Under the pieces are notes generated by a model. It saw nothing but the letters and a program-made list of their open reading frames with translations. It was not told where the DNA came from and ran no database searches. DNA of 64,000 nucleotides, from contig JAHLLS010000001.1 of NCBI GenBank assembly GCA_020444045.1, positions 124,001 to 188,000 on the forward strand, written 5' to 3'. The translations under genes were made by a program, and so were the position numbers. The stretch comes from Deltaproteobacteria bacterium. Its GTDB lineage: Bacteria > Desulfobacterota > Desulfobacteria > Desulfobacterales > UBA5852. Of the stretch, positions 44,760-53,154 are shown piece after piece (within the stretch, counting starts at the first letter, position 1; every line of letters starts with the position of its first letter).

Positions 44760-45908
44760 TTAGGCGCCCTGGTTGGCGTCCATCATTTGCTTGAACTCTT
44801 CGAAAAGATAGCGCGCATCATGCGGTCCCGGCGACGCCTCCGGGTGATACTGAACCGCGTAGAGCGGCTCCCGGCGGCTTCGGAAGCCTTCCAACGTTTG
44901 GTCGTTGAGGTTGATGTGAGTGATCTCCACATCTTTGTCCGACAGCGATTTCGGGTCCACGGCAAAACCGTGGTTCTGGGAGGTAATTTCGATCCGGCCG
45001 CTGGCCAGATGCTTGACCGGCTGATTGGCACCCCGATGACCGAACTTGAGCTTGTAGGTCCGTCCGCCTAATGCCAGACCCAGCAACTGGTGGCCCAGAC
45101 AGATACCGAACATGGGACGATAGCCGATGAGCGCACGGATCGTTTCAATGGCGTAAGTCACGGGCTCGGGATCACCCGGCCCGTTGGACAGGAAAATGCC
45201 GTGCGGCGCCATCGCACGGATGGTGTCCGCCGATGTTTCGGCCGGCACCACGATCACCTCAAAGCCGGCCTGATCGAGGCAGCGCAGGATATTGTACTTG
45301 ATGCCGAAATCCAGAGCCACCACGCGGTGCCGGGAGCCGTCGCCTTGCCAGAGGTCGCTTCGATCCAGCCCTTCGTTCTCGCCCAAAGCAACCGGCTGCC
45401 CCGCCACCCATCGATAGGGCCGGCCTGTCGTGACGATACGGGCCAGGTCCTGGCCCTCCATACCGGGGATCGACCGGGCTTTGGCCACCGCCACGGTCGT
45501 GTCCAGAATCGACGTCGAGAGATACGCGCGCATGGCACCGGCCTTGCGGATGTGCCGTGTCAAGGCACGGGTATCCAGCGCTTCGATGCCCATCACGCCC
45601 TGGGACTGCAGATATTCCGCCAGGGATCCGGTGGCGCGGTAGTTGCTGTAAAACGGCTGATACTCTTTGATGATAAAGGCGGCCACCTGGATGCGATCGG
45701 ACTCCACGTCCTCGGCATTGACGCCGTAGTTGCCCACCAGGGGATAGGTCATGGTCACGAGCTGGCCGCGATAAGAAGGGTCGGTCAGCACCTCCTGGTA
45801 GCCGGTCATGCTGGTGTTGAACACCACCTCGCCCCGGGATTCCCCCGGGCCCGTGAACGAACTGCATTTGAACGTCCGCCCGTCTTCAAGTGCAAGCAAT
45901 GCTTTCAT
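44760..45908 (-). CDS. carA: Carbamoyl-phosphate synthase small subunit
   Basis: Glutaminase subunit of carbamoyl-phosphate synthase. The 382-residue protein has an N-terminal domain (LALEDGRTFKCSSF, FNTSMTGYQEVLTDPSYRGQ) and a class-I glutamine amidotransferase domain with nucleophile Cys in GICLGHQLLGLA and the catalytic His-Glu in YHPEASPGPHD. The start at 45908 follows AGGA; the extension to 45944 is not supported. A GC-rich hairpin (CGCGGGC/GCCCGCG, about 45933-45953) lies in its leader but has no T-tract. Confidence 0.96.
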   Translation of the reverse strand: MKALLALEDGRTFKCSSFTGPGESRGEVVFNTSMTGYQEVLTDPSYRGQLVTMTYPLVGNYGVNAEDVESDRIQVAAFIIKEYQPFYSNYRATGSLAEYLQSQGVMGIEALDTRALTRHIRKAGAMRAYLSTSILDTTVAVAKARSIPGMEGQDLARIVTTGRPYRWVAGQPVALGENEGLDRSDLWQGDGSRHRVVALDFGIKYNILRCLDQAGFEVIVVPAETSADTIRAMAPHGIFLSNGPGDPEPVTYAIETIRALIGYRPMFGICLGHQLLGLALGGRTYKLKFGHRGANQPVKHLASGRIEITSQNHGFAVDPKSLSDKDVEITHINLNDQTLEGFRSRREPLYAVQYHPEASPGPHDARYLFEEFKQMMDANQGA

Positions 45909-46014
45909 GGGATTCCTATCCATTATCCTGAACGCGGGCGCCAAAGGCCCGCGCGAATCGTTTTCTTAAAACCTTTAGCTAGTAATGAACTTGAGCCGAT
46001 TTATCAATAGTAAA

Positions 46015-46045
46015 CCGGCCCCTTTCCCATGCCGGGAGGGGCCGG
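46015..46045 (-). terminator. Probable terminator of the glutamate synthase operon
   Basis: CCGGCCCCT and AGGGGCCGG (46015-46023 and 46037-46045) form a 9-bp GC-rich stem, followed on the minus strand by TTTACTATT. The T-tract is imperfect, but the site lies just after the last glutamate synthase gene and before carA. Confidence 0.5.
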
Positions 46046-46083
46046 AACAGCGCGCCGCCGTTGGTACCGCCTGTGCCGTTCAA

Positions 46084-48429
46084 TCAGAGCGGCGTGTTCT
46101 CCACCAGGTCCCAGATCCCGCAGGGGCAGGCCCCGGCACAGAAACCGCACCCGATGCAACGCGCGGCGTCCACCACGTATTCATAGCTGCCGTCGGGCGT
46201 TTCTTCCCGGGTGATGGCGCTGTAAGGGCAGACCGCCGCACAGATCCCGCAGTCCCGGCAGGCGCCGCAGGAGGAACATTGTGAACCGCAGTGGTCGATA
46301 TTTTCATATTCGATCACCCGGGGATCGAAATATTCCAGTGAAATCCTTTTTTTATCGATCATCTGGCGGGTGTCGCCCACCGGGCGCCGCCCCTCCAGCA
46401 TGTCGATGATGGCGGCGGCGGCCGTCCGTCCGGCGCCGATGGCATCCGTCAGCAGGCCGGGTTTGACGGTGTCGCCGATGGCGAAAATGCGCGCGTCCGT
46501 CGTTTGGAAGAATTCATTCACCGCCACAAAACCGCGTTCGGTGGCCACCTCCTCCGGCAGGAAACTCAAATCCGGCGCATCGCCGATGGAAATAAACACC
46601 GTGGTCGCCGGCAGGAGTTCCCCGTCGGCCAGGACGACGCCCTCCGCTGTGACTTCCTTGGTAAAACAGGGCCAACGGAACTTAGCCCCCACAGCTTCGG
46701 CGGCTTCACGCTCCTTGCCGAAGGAAAGCGGTTCCTGGATATCGATCAACGTGATGTCGTCCGCGCCCAGGCGATGGGCCTCGGTGGCCACATCGCACCC
46801 CACGTTACCCGCCCCGATGATGACCACCTGTTTGCCCACGATGGCCCGGCCGGCTTTGGCGTCTGCCAGGAAATCCAGTGCCGTCACCAGCCGCTCCTTG
46901 CCGGGAATCGGCATGACACGGGGTTTCTGGGCCCCTGTGGCCAGGACGACGAAATCGTAATCCTCGCGCATTTGCAGCAAATCTTCCTTCTGGATGGCCT
47001 GTTGCAGATGCACATGCGGGATGACCTGGCGGACCCGTTCCAGCTCGGCCGTGACGACGTCCTCGGGAATGCGGGTGCTGGGAATGACCGAAGCGATTTT
47101 CCCGCCCAGGACGGCTGACGTATCGAACACCGTGGCCGTATGCCCGCTGCGCCGCAGCTGCCAGGCCACCGAAATACCGGCTGCGCCGCCACCGATCACC
47201 GCGATTTTGCGGCCGCTTTCTGGTGGCAATTCCGGCAGCACGGCATTTACACTGGCCTGGCCGAGACCGCGGATGTCCACCGGTTCCATGAAGGCGGTCT
47301 GGCGGGTGCAGGCGCTCATGCAAATATTGGGGCACAGGTAGCCGCACACGGTGGCCGGAAACGGGGTGTAGGCCAAAGACAGATCCACGGCCTCGTCCAC
47401 CCGCCCCTCCCGGACCAGCCGCCAGCGGTCCTGAACGGGAATCCCCGAGGGACAGGAGGCCTCGCAGGGGGAGGCGTATTTGCGGTTTTCCCAGACCGGC
47501 ACGTAACGGCGCAATTCGCCCGTGGTGATGACCGGAATCTGGCTGCGATCGAGATCCGACAGGTCGCCGATGATGCCCCCCCGGCCCAGTTCCTTGTCCC
47601 AGACCTCCCGCCGGAAATCGGCCATGGCACGCATCGAACGCCCGGTTTTCTCCTGGGCGGTGCGGGCTTCCAGCAGTTGCCAGGCCGTGCGCTCGGCCAG
47701 TGTTTCGGCCAGATCCTCCCGGCGAATGCGCTGCAGGAAACCCTGCAGCTGGTCCTGTAGCCAGGTCCAGTCGTCGTCACCGATGGCGCCCAGCTTGGCG
47801 TCGGTCTGGCTGAAACCGCCGTGCGGCCCGCGAAAAAAAACTTTGCCGCCGACCATGCCCACAAAGGGCCGATAGCCCAGCACGTTGTCCGGCGTCTGGG
47901 GATCGATACCGCAAATCACGGCCGTGCCGCCGGCCATGAATTCGCCGAAATAATCCCCCACCGACCCCAGCACCCAGAGCTCGGGCGGCGCAAAGCGGGG
48001 ATTGCGCTTAGTCATGGTCATGCCGCGCGCCCCGATGCTGCCGGCGACCTGGACTTTGCCCTGGGCCATGGCATTGGCCGTTCCGTTGCCGGCATTGCCG
48101 TGGATGACGATCTCGGCCCCGGCATTCAACCAGCCGGTGTCGTCGGAAGCCGGCCCTTCCACTTCGATCAAGGTATTGGGAAACCCCATGGAACCTAACC
48201 GCTGCCCCGGGGGGCCCTCGATCAGCAGACGAACCGGTTCGTCGCCCGCTCGCCAGAGGCGGCCGCCGATTCCGTGCTGGCCGAACGCCAGAATTTTCAG
48301 GCAGCGCTCACCACTGACCACCGCTTCCTGTATTTTTTCTTCCAGCACGCGGGATTCGATCCGCTCGCCATCCTGCCGGCCGGTAATAATATGAAAAGAG
48401 ATGCTTTCCTGGTTTGCGTCACTGCTCAT
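46084..48429 (-). CDS. gltD: Glutamate synthase fusion: GXGXG domain, GltD-like oxidoreductase and ferredoxins
   Basis: A 781-residue protein joining three parts: an N-terminal GXGXG domain (about 1-220; HGNAGNGTANAMAQGKVQVAG), equal to the C-terminal domain of GltB; a GltD-like flavoprotein (about 300-690; CEASCPSGIP and CGYLCPNICMSAC cluster cysteines, VIGGGAAGISVAW FAD loop, VIIGAGNVGCDVA NAD(P)H loop); and C-terminal 4Fe-4S ferredoxin motifs (CGACRDCGICAAVCP, CIGCGFCAGACP). The extra ferredoxin suggests electrons from reduced ferredoxin as well as or instead of NADPH. It is the third gene of the glutamate synthase operon, 55 bp after the FMN-domain gene. Confidence 0.92.
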   Translation of the reverse strand: MSSDANQESISFHIITGRQDGERIESRVLEEKIQEAVVSGERCLKILAFGQHGIGGRLWRAGDEPVRLLIEGPPGQRLGSMGFPNTLIEVEGPASDDTGWLNAGAEIVIHGNAGNGTANAMAQGKVQVAGSIGARGMTMTKRNPRFAPPELWVLGSVGDYFGEFMAGGTAVICGIDPQTPDNVLGYRPFVGMVGGKVFFRGPHGGFSQTDAKLGAIGDDDWTWLQDQLQGFLQRIRREDLAETLAERTAWQLLEARTAQEKTGRSMRAMADFRREVWDKELGRGGIIGDLSDLDRSQIPVITTGELRRYVPVWENRKYASPCEASCPSGIPVQDRWRLVREGRVDEAVDLSLAYTPFPATVCGYLCPNICMSACTRQTAFMEPVDIRGLGQASVNAVLPELPPESGRKIAVIGGGAAGISVAWQLRRSGHTATVFDTSAVLGGKIASVIPSTRIPEDVVTAELERVRQVIPHVHLQQAIQKEDLLQMREDYDFVVLATGAQKPRVMPIPGKERLVTALDFLADAKAGRAIVGKQVVIIGAGNVGCDVATEAHRLGADDITLIDIQEPLSFGKEREAAEAVGAKFRWPCFTKEVTAEGVVLADGELLPATTVFISIGDAPDLSFLPEEVATERGFVAVNEFFQTTDARIFAIGDTVKPGLLTDAIGAGRTAAAAIIDMLEGRRPVGDTRQMIDKKRISLEYFDPRVIEYENIDHCGSQCSSCGACRDCGICAAVCPYSAITREETPDGSYEYVVDAARCIGCGFCAGACPCGIWDLVENTPL

Positions 48430-48484
48430 GAACCCTCTCCCATACGAATACGAAAATGATCACCCCCGGGACAACCCGTGACGA

Positions 48485-50119
48485 TCAGACCACATAGTTG
48501 ATCTTCAAGCGCTGGGCAGCGTTGTAGTCGTTGATCCCAAGGGCATCGGACATGCCGATGGGCAATGTCGTCGACCGCCCCAGGGGGGCTACGATTTTGC
48601 GAAGTTCCGTATCGAAACTGAGAAAAACATCCACCACCCGTTCCGCCACCTGGTCCACGTCCAGGCGCCGGTATAGCCGGGGATCCTGGGAAGTGATGCC
48701 CTTGGGGCACAGGCCGATGTTGCAGATATTGCAGCGGTCGTTCTCGGAACCGAGGCAGCCGGCCGCGGCCTGCATGATATATTTTCCCATCTGCACCGCA
48801 CTGGCGCCCAGCATGATCAGGGCCGCCGCGTTGGCAGCCAGATTCCCGGTTTTGCCGATGCCGCCCCCGGCGATGATGGGGATCTCGTTCTGCATGCCGA
48901 TCTTGGTCAGATTCAGGTAACTGTCGCGGATGTTGCTGGCAATGGGGTAGCCCATGTGATTCATGGACACACCGTAGGCCGCCCCGGTGCCGCCATCCTC
49001 GCCGTCGATGGCCAGTCCGGCGGCGTATGGGTTGCGCGTCAGGTTGTTCAGCACGGCCAGGGCTGTGCTGGACCCTGAAATCTTGGGGTAGACCGGCACC
49101 CGGAAGCCCCAGGCCATGTACATGGACTGGATCATCTTGGCCACGGATTCCTCGATGGAATACTGGGTCTGGTGCGTCGGCGGGCTGGGCAGGCTGACCC
49201 CCTGGGGCACACCGCGGATGGCCGCAATGAGCTGGTTGACCTTGTACCACATGAGCAGACCGCCATCTCCGGGTTTGGCGCCCTGTCCGTACTTGATCTC
49301 GATGGCGCAGGGATCCTCCTTCATTTCCGGCAGGGCATGAATGATTTCGTCCCACCCAAAATAGCCGCTGGCGATCTGCAAAATGACATATTTGAGAAAC
49401 CGCGACCGCAGCAGGCGGGGCGGGCAGCCGCCCTCACCGGTGCAGATGCGCACCGGCATGTTGAGTTCCTCGTTGAGATAGCTCACTCCCAGTTGGAGGC
49501 CTTCCCACATGTTGGGCGAAAGCGCACCGAAGGACATGCCGCCGATCATGAGCGGATAAATCTCCCGAACCGGCGGGATCCAGCCGTTTTCCGCCATGAA
49601 TTTGAGGCTCTGCTCCGGCGGCAGCACGCGCCCCAGAAGCGTGCGCAGCTCGAATTCGTGCCGTCCGGCATCCAGCGCTGGATCGGTCAGCATGGAAATC
49701 CGGATAAATTTGATCATGTCCAGCAGGCTGCCCGGATCGTTGCGGCGCCCGCCCCGGCGGCGCGGCTGCCCCCCCCGGTTGATGTGCATGCGCAGCTTGT
49801 CGATTTCATCGCCGTGCATGGGAATGATGGCATCATTGGGGCAGACCATGTTGCACATGGCGCACCCGATGCAGGCATAGGACGGATCGGTCCTCTGGCG
49901 GATGCCGTAATACAGGCTGTATTCATTCTCGGGGGCCTCGAGCTGCCCCACGGCCGGCACCACCTGGCGTTTACGAAAGACACCCAGCTCAATCGCATTA
50001 ACCGGACAGCTGGCCGTGCACCGGCCACAGAGCGTGCATTTATCTTTATCCCATACGATCTGCCAGGGCAGATCTTTGATGCTCAATGAGAAAGGTGCAA
50101 TGACTCCGTCTGACGGCAT
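48485..50119 (-). CDS. gltB: Glutamate synthase central/FMN domain with N-terminal ferredoxins
   Basis: A 544-residue protein: two N-terminal 4Fe-4S clusters (Cys28, 31, 34, 38 and Cys83, 86, 89, 93), then the FMN-binding synthase domain (about 150-530; GGMSFGALSPNMWEGLQLG, SGYFGWDEIIHALPEMKED) and the cysteine segment CNICNIGLCPKGITSQ for the 3Fe-4S cluster. It catalyses 2-oxoglutarate plus ammonia to glutamate within the archaeal-type split enzyme. AGGAGG precedes the ATG at 50119, which overlaps the amidotransferase gene by 37 bp. Confidence 0.92.
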   Translation of the reverse strand: MPSDGVIAPFSLSIKDLPWQIVWDKDKCTLCGRCTASCPVNAIELGVFRKRQVVPAVGQLEAPENEYSLYYGIRQRTDPSYACIGCAMCNMVCPNDAIIPMHGDEIDKLRMHINRGGQPRRRGGRRNDPGSLLDMIKFIRISMLTDPALDAGRHEFELRTLLGRVLPPEQSLKFMAENGWIPPVREIYPLMIGGMSFGALSPNMWEGLQLGVSYLNEELNMPVRICTGEGGCPPRLLRSRFLKYVILQIASGYFGWDEIIHALPEMKEDPCAIEIKYGQGAKPGDGGLLMWYKVNQLIAAIRGVPQGVSLPSPPTHQTQYSIEESVAKMIQSMYMAWGFRVPVYPKISGSSTALAVLNNLTRNPYAAGLAIDGEDGGTGAAYGVSMNHMGYPIASNIRDSYLNLTKIGMQNEIPIIAGGGIGKTGNLAANAAALIMLGASAVQMGKYIMQAAAGCLGSENDRCNICNIGLCPKGITSQDPRLYRRLDVDQVAERVVDVFLSFDTELRKIVAPLGRSTTLPIGMSDALGINDYNAAQRLKINYVV

Positions 50120-51213
50120 ATCTTAACCTCCTGACGATCCGCATTGACGATGGCGGTGTCGAGATGCATGGGTTGAAAATCCTGACGTTTATCGCGGTCC
50201 GGAATCGCCGCATCCAGTCCGCAAAGCTCCGAGGAGAAGGCGTAGCGGCCAGGGCGGCCGCCCACCACGCCGGGGCGCAGCTTTTTACGGTCCTGCACCA
50301 TGAACAGACTGTGGTCCGGAAGGGACCCGATGACACAATTGGGACCGTCGATGATCAGCTTGCGGCAGGTCTGTTTCAGGTTCTGCAGCAGTTGCCGGTT
50401 GGGATGTTGCTGGAGATCCCCGTCCTGCAGGGGGGTAATGATGTGTTTATAGGATTCGACCCCCAGCCCCAGTCGGGTCACCGCAAAATGAAGGATGTGG
50501 GTAAACACCTCTGAATCCGACTGGTAGCCGGCATAACCGGGGAACCCGCGGGATTCGAGGTATTCCCGGATAGGGATGAAGGCCGTGTTTTCGCCATTGG
50601 TCATGGTGGAAAAACCCTGGACGAAAAACGGGTGACAGGCATAGAGGTTGATGGCGTAGTTGGTGTTCTGGCGCCCCTGGGCCATGATGACCCTGGCCTG
50701 CAGCTCCTTGCGGTCGAGGTGCAGGTGCCTGGCCACGCGCAAGGGATCACCGATTTCTTTGATCATGATCACGTCCGGCCAGAAGGAGAAAACGATCATG
50801 TCGCCGGTTTCTTCGCCCATGGCCCGCAGAATGAGCCGGGTTTGCAACAGCCGGTCGTACAATTCGCTTTGGGGGAGCCCGTCCCAATCCTCGGGATATT
50901 CGTAGGCCCGCACCAGATAGATGTCCCGCCGGGGGATCCCCGGCGGCGGTGTTTTGGGTACCTTGATGGATAATTTGTATTTGGTCATAAATCCCAGGTC
51001 CATCATATAGGCATCCAGGCGTTTCAAACCGGCCTCACTGAAAATACCGGATAGAACTGGCGCATCCTTTATATCTTCAAAGGCCCCGCCCAGATCACGC
51101 AGGAAAAGGCCCACACCGGATCCGTCGTGACCTTCCCGCATGACATCCAGCGCTTCGAGGGCCACCATGGGAGAAACGGGATCTTCGCTGGTTATGGCAA
51201 ATAAACGGCACAT
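50083..51213 (-). CDS. Glutamate synthase amidotransferase subunit (GltB N-terminal domain)
   Basis: A 376-residue class-II glutamine amidotransferase that supplies ammonia to the synthase domain. The nucleophile Cys2 (MCRLFAITS) becomes N-terminal after Met removal; it also has GHDGSGVGLFLRD and the NGENTAF and QSDSEVFTHIL segments of Ntn amidotransferases. The start at 51213 follows AGGAGG and fixes Cys2; a 15-residue extension is rejected. It is the first gene of the three-gene glutamate synthase operon, behind a sigma-54 promoter with paired upstream palindromes. Confidence 0.92.
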   Translation of the reverse strand: MCRLFAITSEDPVSPMVALEALDVMREGHDGSGVGLFLRDLGGAFEDIKDAPVLSGIFSEAGLKRLDAYMMDLGFMTKYKLSIKVPKTPPPGIPRRDIYLVRAYEYPEDWDGLPQSELYDRLLQTRLILRAMGEETGDMIVFSFWPDVIMIKEIGDPLRVARHLHLDRKELQARVIMAQGRQNTNYAINLYACHPFFVQGFSTMTNGENTAFIPIREYLESRGFPGYAGYQSDSEVFTHILHFAVTRLGLGVESYKHIITPLQDGDLQQHPNRQLLQNLKQTCRKLIIDGPNCVIGSLPDHSLFMVQDRKKLRPGVVGGRPGRYAFSSELCGLDAAIPDRDKRQDFQPMHLDTAIVNADRQEVKICRQTESLHLSH

Positions 51214-51404
51214 GTCTTTTGGTCCTCCTTGCCAGAAATCATTCGGATAACCGATCAACCATCGACCGGTGTGTATTTATCGCTTCCCTTCCGGGCAATA
51301 CCCCCGCTGCCGCAGGATACGACCAAACGGGGGCAGCTTGCCGGACGAGAGGCGGGCAAACGGCCCCACCGATGATGTTATAGGGATGCAGCTTTGGTTA
51401 ACTT

Positions 51405-51420
51405 AGCAACAGACATGCCA
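51405..51420 (-). promoter_or_regulatory. Sigma-54 promoter of the glutamate synthase operon
   Basis: On the minus strand TGGCAT-N5-TTGCT (51420-51405) matches the -24/-12 consensus with the GG and GC dinucleotides at the right spacing. Predicted initiation is near 51394, leaving a leader of about 180 nt. Confidence 0.8.
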
Positions 51421-51509
51421 CGCACCGGCAGGATCCATAGCCTGTTATGATTTCAGTGTGTTAAATGGATTAAAAACGGCAACCAGGCGCGACTGAAGCT
51501 CGAAATACA

Positions 51510-51550
51510 ACAAAATTGTCATGTAATTGCTTTATAAATGACAAATTTGT
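51510..51550. promoter_or_regulatory. Paired palindromic upstream activator sites of the glutamate synthase operon
   Basis: ACAAAATTGT (51510-51519) and ACAAATTTGT (51541-51550, within the perfect 12-bp palindrome GACAAATTTGTC) are 31 bp apart. They lie about 120 and 151 bp upstream of the predicted sigma-54 start. The same arrangement precedes glnK and glnD. The cognate regulator is unknown. Confidence 0.7.
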
Positions 51551-51775
51551 CGGTTCAACTAACACCATCATTTTTATCGCATTATCAGGAAGATGCCACC
51601 CCCCTCAACCTAAAACGAGCGGATACCATACTGATCCCACATAAAAGAATCAAGGCGTATTTGATCTCGCATTCTTTTTTCAGTATACCAGTAAAGGCCT
51701 TGACCACGTGGGAAATCACCGTCCACCGGACAAAGGTGCCGATCATCCCGAACGACCATCGAAAGGGCCGTGCCC

Positions 51776-53113
51776 ATGAACACCGCAACCCATGACGCGT
51801 TGACCGACGGCGGGCTGAGCCGCCGGGATTTCATTCGCCTCAGCGCCCTGGCAGCAGCCGGCCTGCTGAGCGGGTGCGCCACCAACCCGGTGACCGGTGA
51901 GAGTCAATTCATGCTGATGTCCGAGCAGGAAGAAATCCAGATCGACCGCCAGAACTCACCCTACCAGCTGTCGGCCGATTACGGTATCACCCAGGACCGC
52001 CGTCTCGAGGCCTATATCAACGAGACCGGCCAGCGTTTGGCTGCCCTCACCCATCGTCCCCGCATGCCCTATCGATTCAACGTCGTCAACGCCACCTATA
52101 TCAACGCCTATGCCTTTCCGGGGGGTACGATATCCGCCACACGGGGTATTTTGCTGAAACTCAACGACGAGGCCGAGCTGGCCTCGCTTTTAGGCCATGA
52201 ACTAGGCCACGTCAACGCCCGGCATACTGCGCAGCAGATGTCCCAGGCCATGCTGACCCAGGCCCTGGTGGGCGGCGTGGCCGCCCTTGCAGGCTCCCAG
52301 GGCAGCGCGCTGGGCGACCTGACGACCCAGTTAGGCAGCATCGGGGCCGGTGCCCTGCTGGCCTCCTACAGCCGGGACAACGAACGTCAGGCCGATGACC
52401 TGGGCTTGCGCTACATGGCCGCGGCCGGCTACGACCCGCAAGGATTCGTAGGACTGATGGACATGTTGCGCACCCTCAACAAAGAGCAGCCCAATGCGGT
52501 GCAATTGATGTTCTCCACCCACCCCATGAGCGACGAACGCTATCAATCTGCCGTGCAGGCCACCCGCACCCAATATCCCCAGGCCAAGGGATCCCTGTAT
52601 CGCGAGCGCTACATGGATCAGACGGCCGACCTGCGGCGTCAGCGGGGCGCCATCGAGGCCATGCAGAACGGCGAGAAGGAAATGGCCCGAAAGAATGTCG
52701 ACAGCGCCGCGACCCAATTCCAGCAGGCCCTCAAAGTCGCCCCCCAGGACTACACCGCCAATATGCTGATGGCCAAATGTCGGTATGCGCAAAAACGCTT
52801 CGACCAGGCCGAGCGCTTTGCCGCCACTGCCAAACAGGTTTACCCTGGGGAGGCCCAATCCTATCTGGTTTCCGGATTTGCGCGTTTTCAAACCCGACAG
52901 TTCGACGCGGCCTTCGACGATTTCGACGCCTATGACACCCGGCTGCCGGGCAACCCGGAAATCCTTTTTCTAAAAGGCTATGCCCGGGAAGGCGCCCAAC
53001 GACCGAAGGAAGCCGCCCCGCACTACATCGACTATTTGAAAGTGGTCCAACAGGGACCCCAGGCCCAGCATGCCTACCAGCGCCTGGTCCAGTGGGGCTA
53101 TGTGAGCCCCTGA
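51776..53113 (+). CDS. M48-family metalloprotease, Tat-exported lipoprotein
   Basis: A 445-residue periplasmic/envelope protease related to BepA. It has a twin-arginine signal (SRRDFI, 15-20) and a lipobox LSGC (Cys34), so it is a Tat-exported lipoprotein. The zinc site HELGH is at 141-145, with the third ligand in ERQADDLGLRYM. The C-terminal half carries tetratricopeptide-like repeats (from about 300). BepA-like proteases tend outer membrane assembly. The ATG at 51776 is preferred to GTG at 51770, as GAAAGGG lies 8 nt upstream. Confidence 0.9.
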   Translation: MNTATHDALTDGGLSRRDFIRLSALAAAGLLSGCATNPVTGESQFMLMSEQEEIQIDRQNSPYQLSADYGITQDRRLEAYINETGQRLAALTHRPRMPYRFNVVNATYINAYAFPGGTISATRGILLKLNDEAELASLLGHELGHVNARHTAQQMSQAMLTQALVGGVAALAGSQGSALGDLTTQLGSIGAGALLASYSRDNERQADDLGLRYMAAAGYDPQGFVGLMDMLRTLNKEQPNAVQLMFSTHPMSDERYQSAVQATRTQYPQAKGSLYRERYMDQTADLRRQRGAIEAMQNGEKEMARKNVDSAATQFQQALKVAPQDYTANMLMAKCRYAQKRFDQAERFAATAKQVYPGEAQSYLVSGFARFQTRQFDAAFDDFDAYDTRLPGNPEILFLKGYAREGAQRPKEAAPHYIDYLKVVQQGPQAQHAYQRLVQWGYVSP

Positions 53114-53154
53114 ACCCCGCCGCCATGCAATGCCTGTGACCCCGAGAGGACGCC

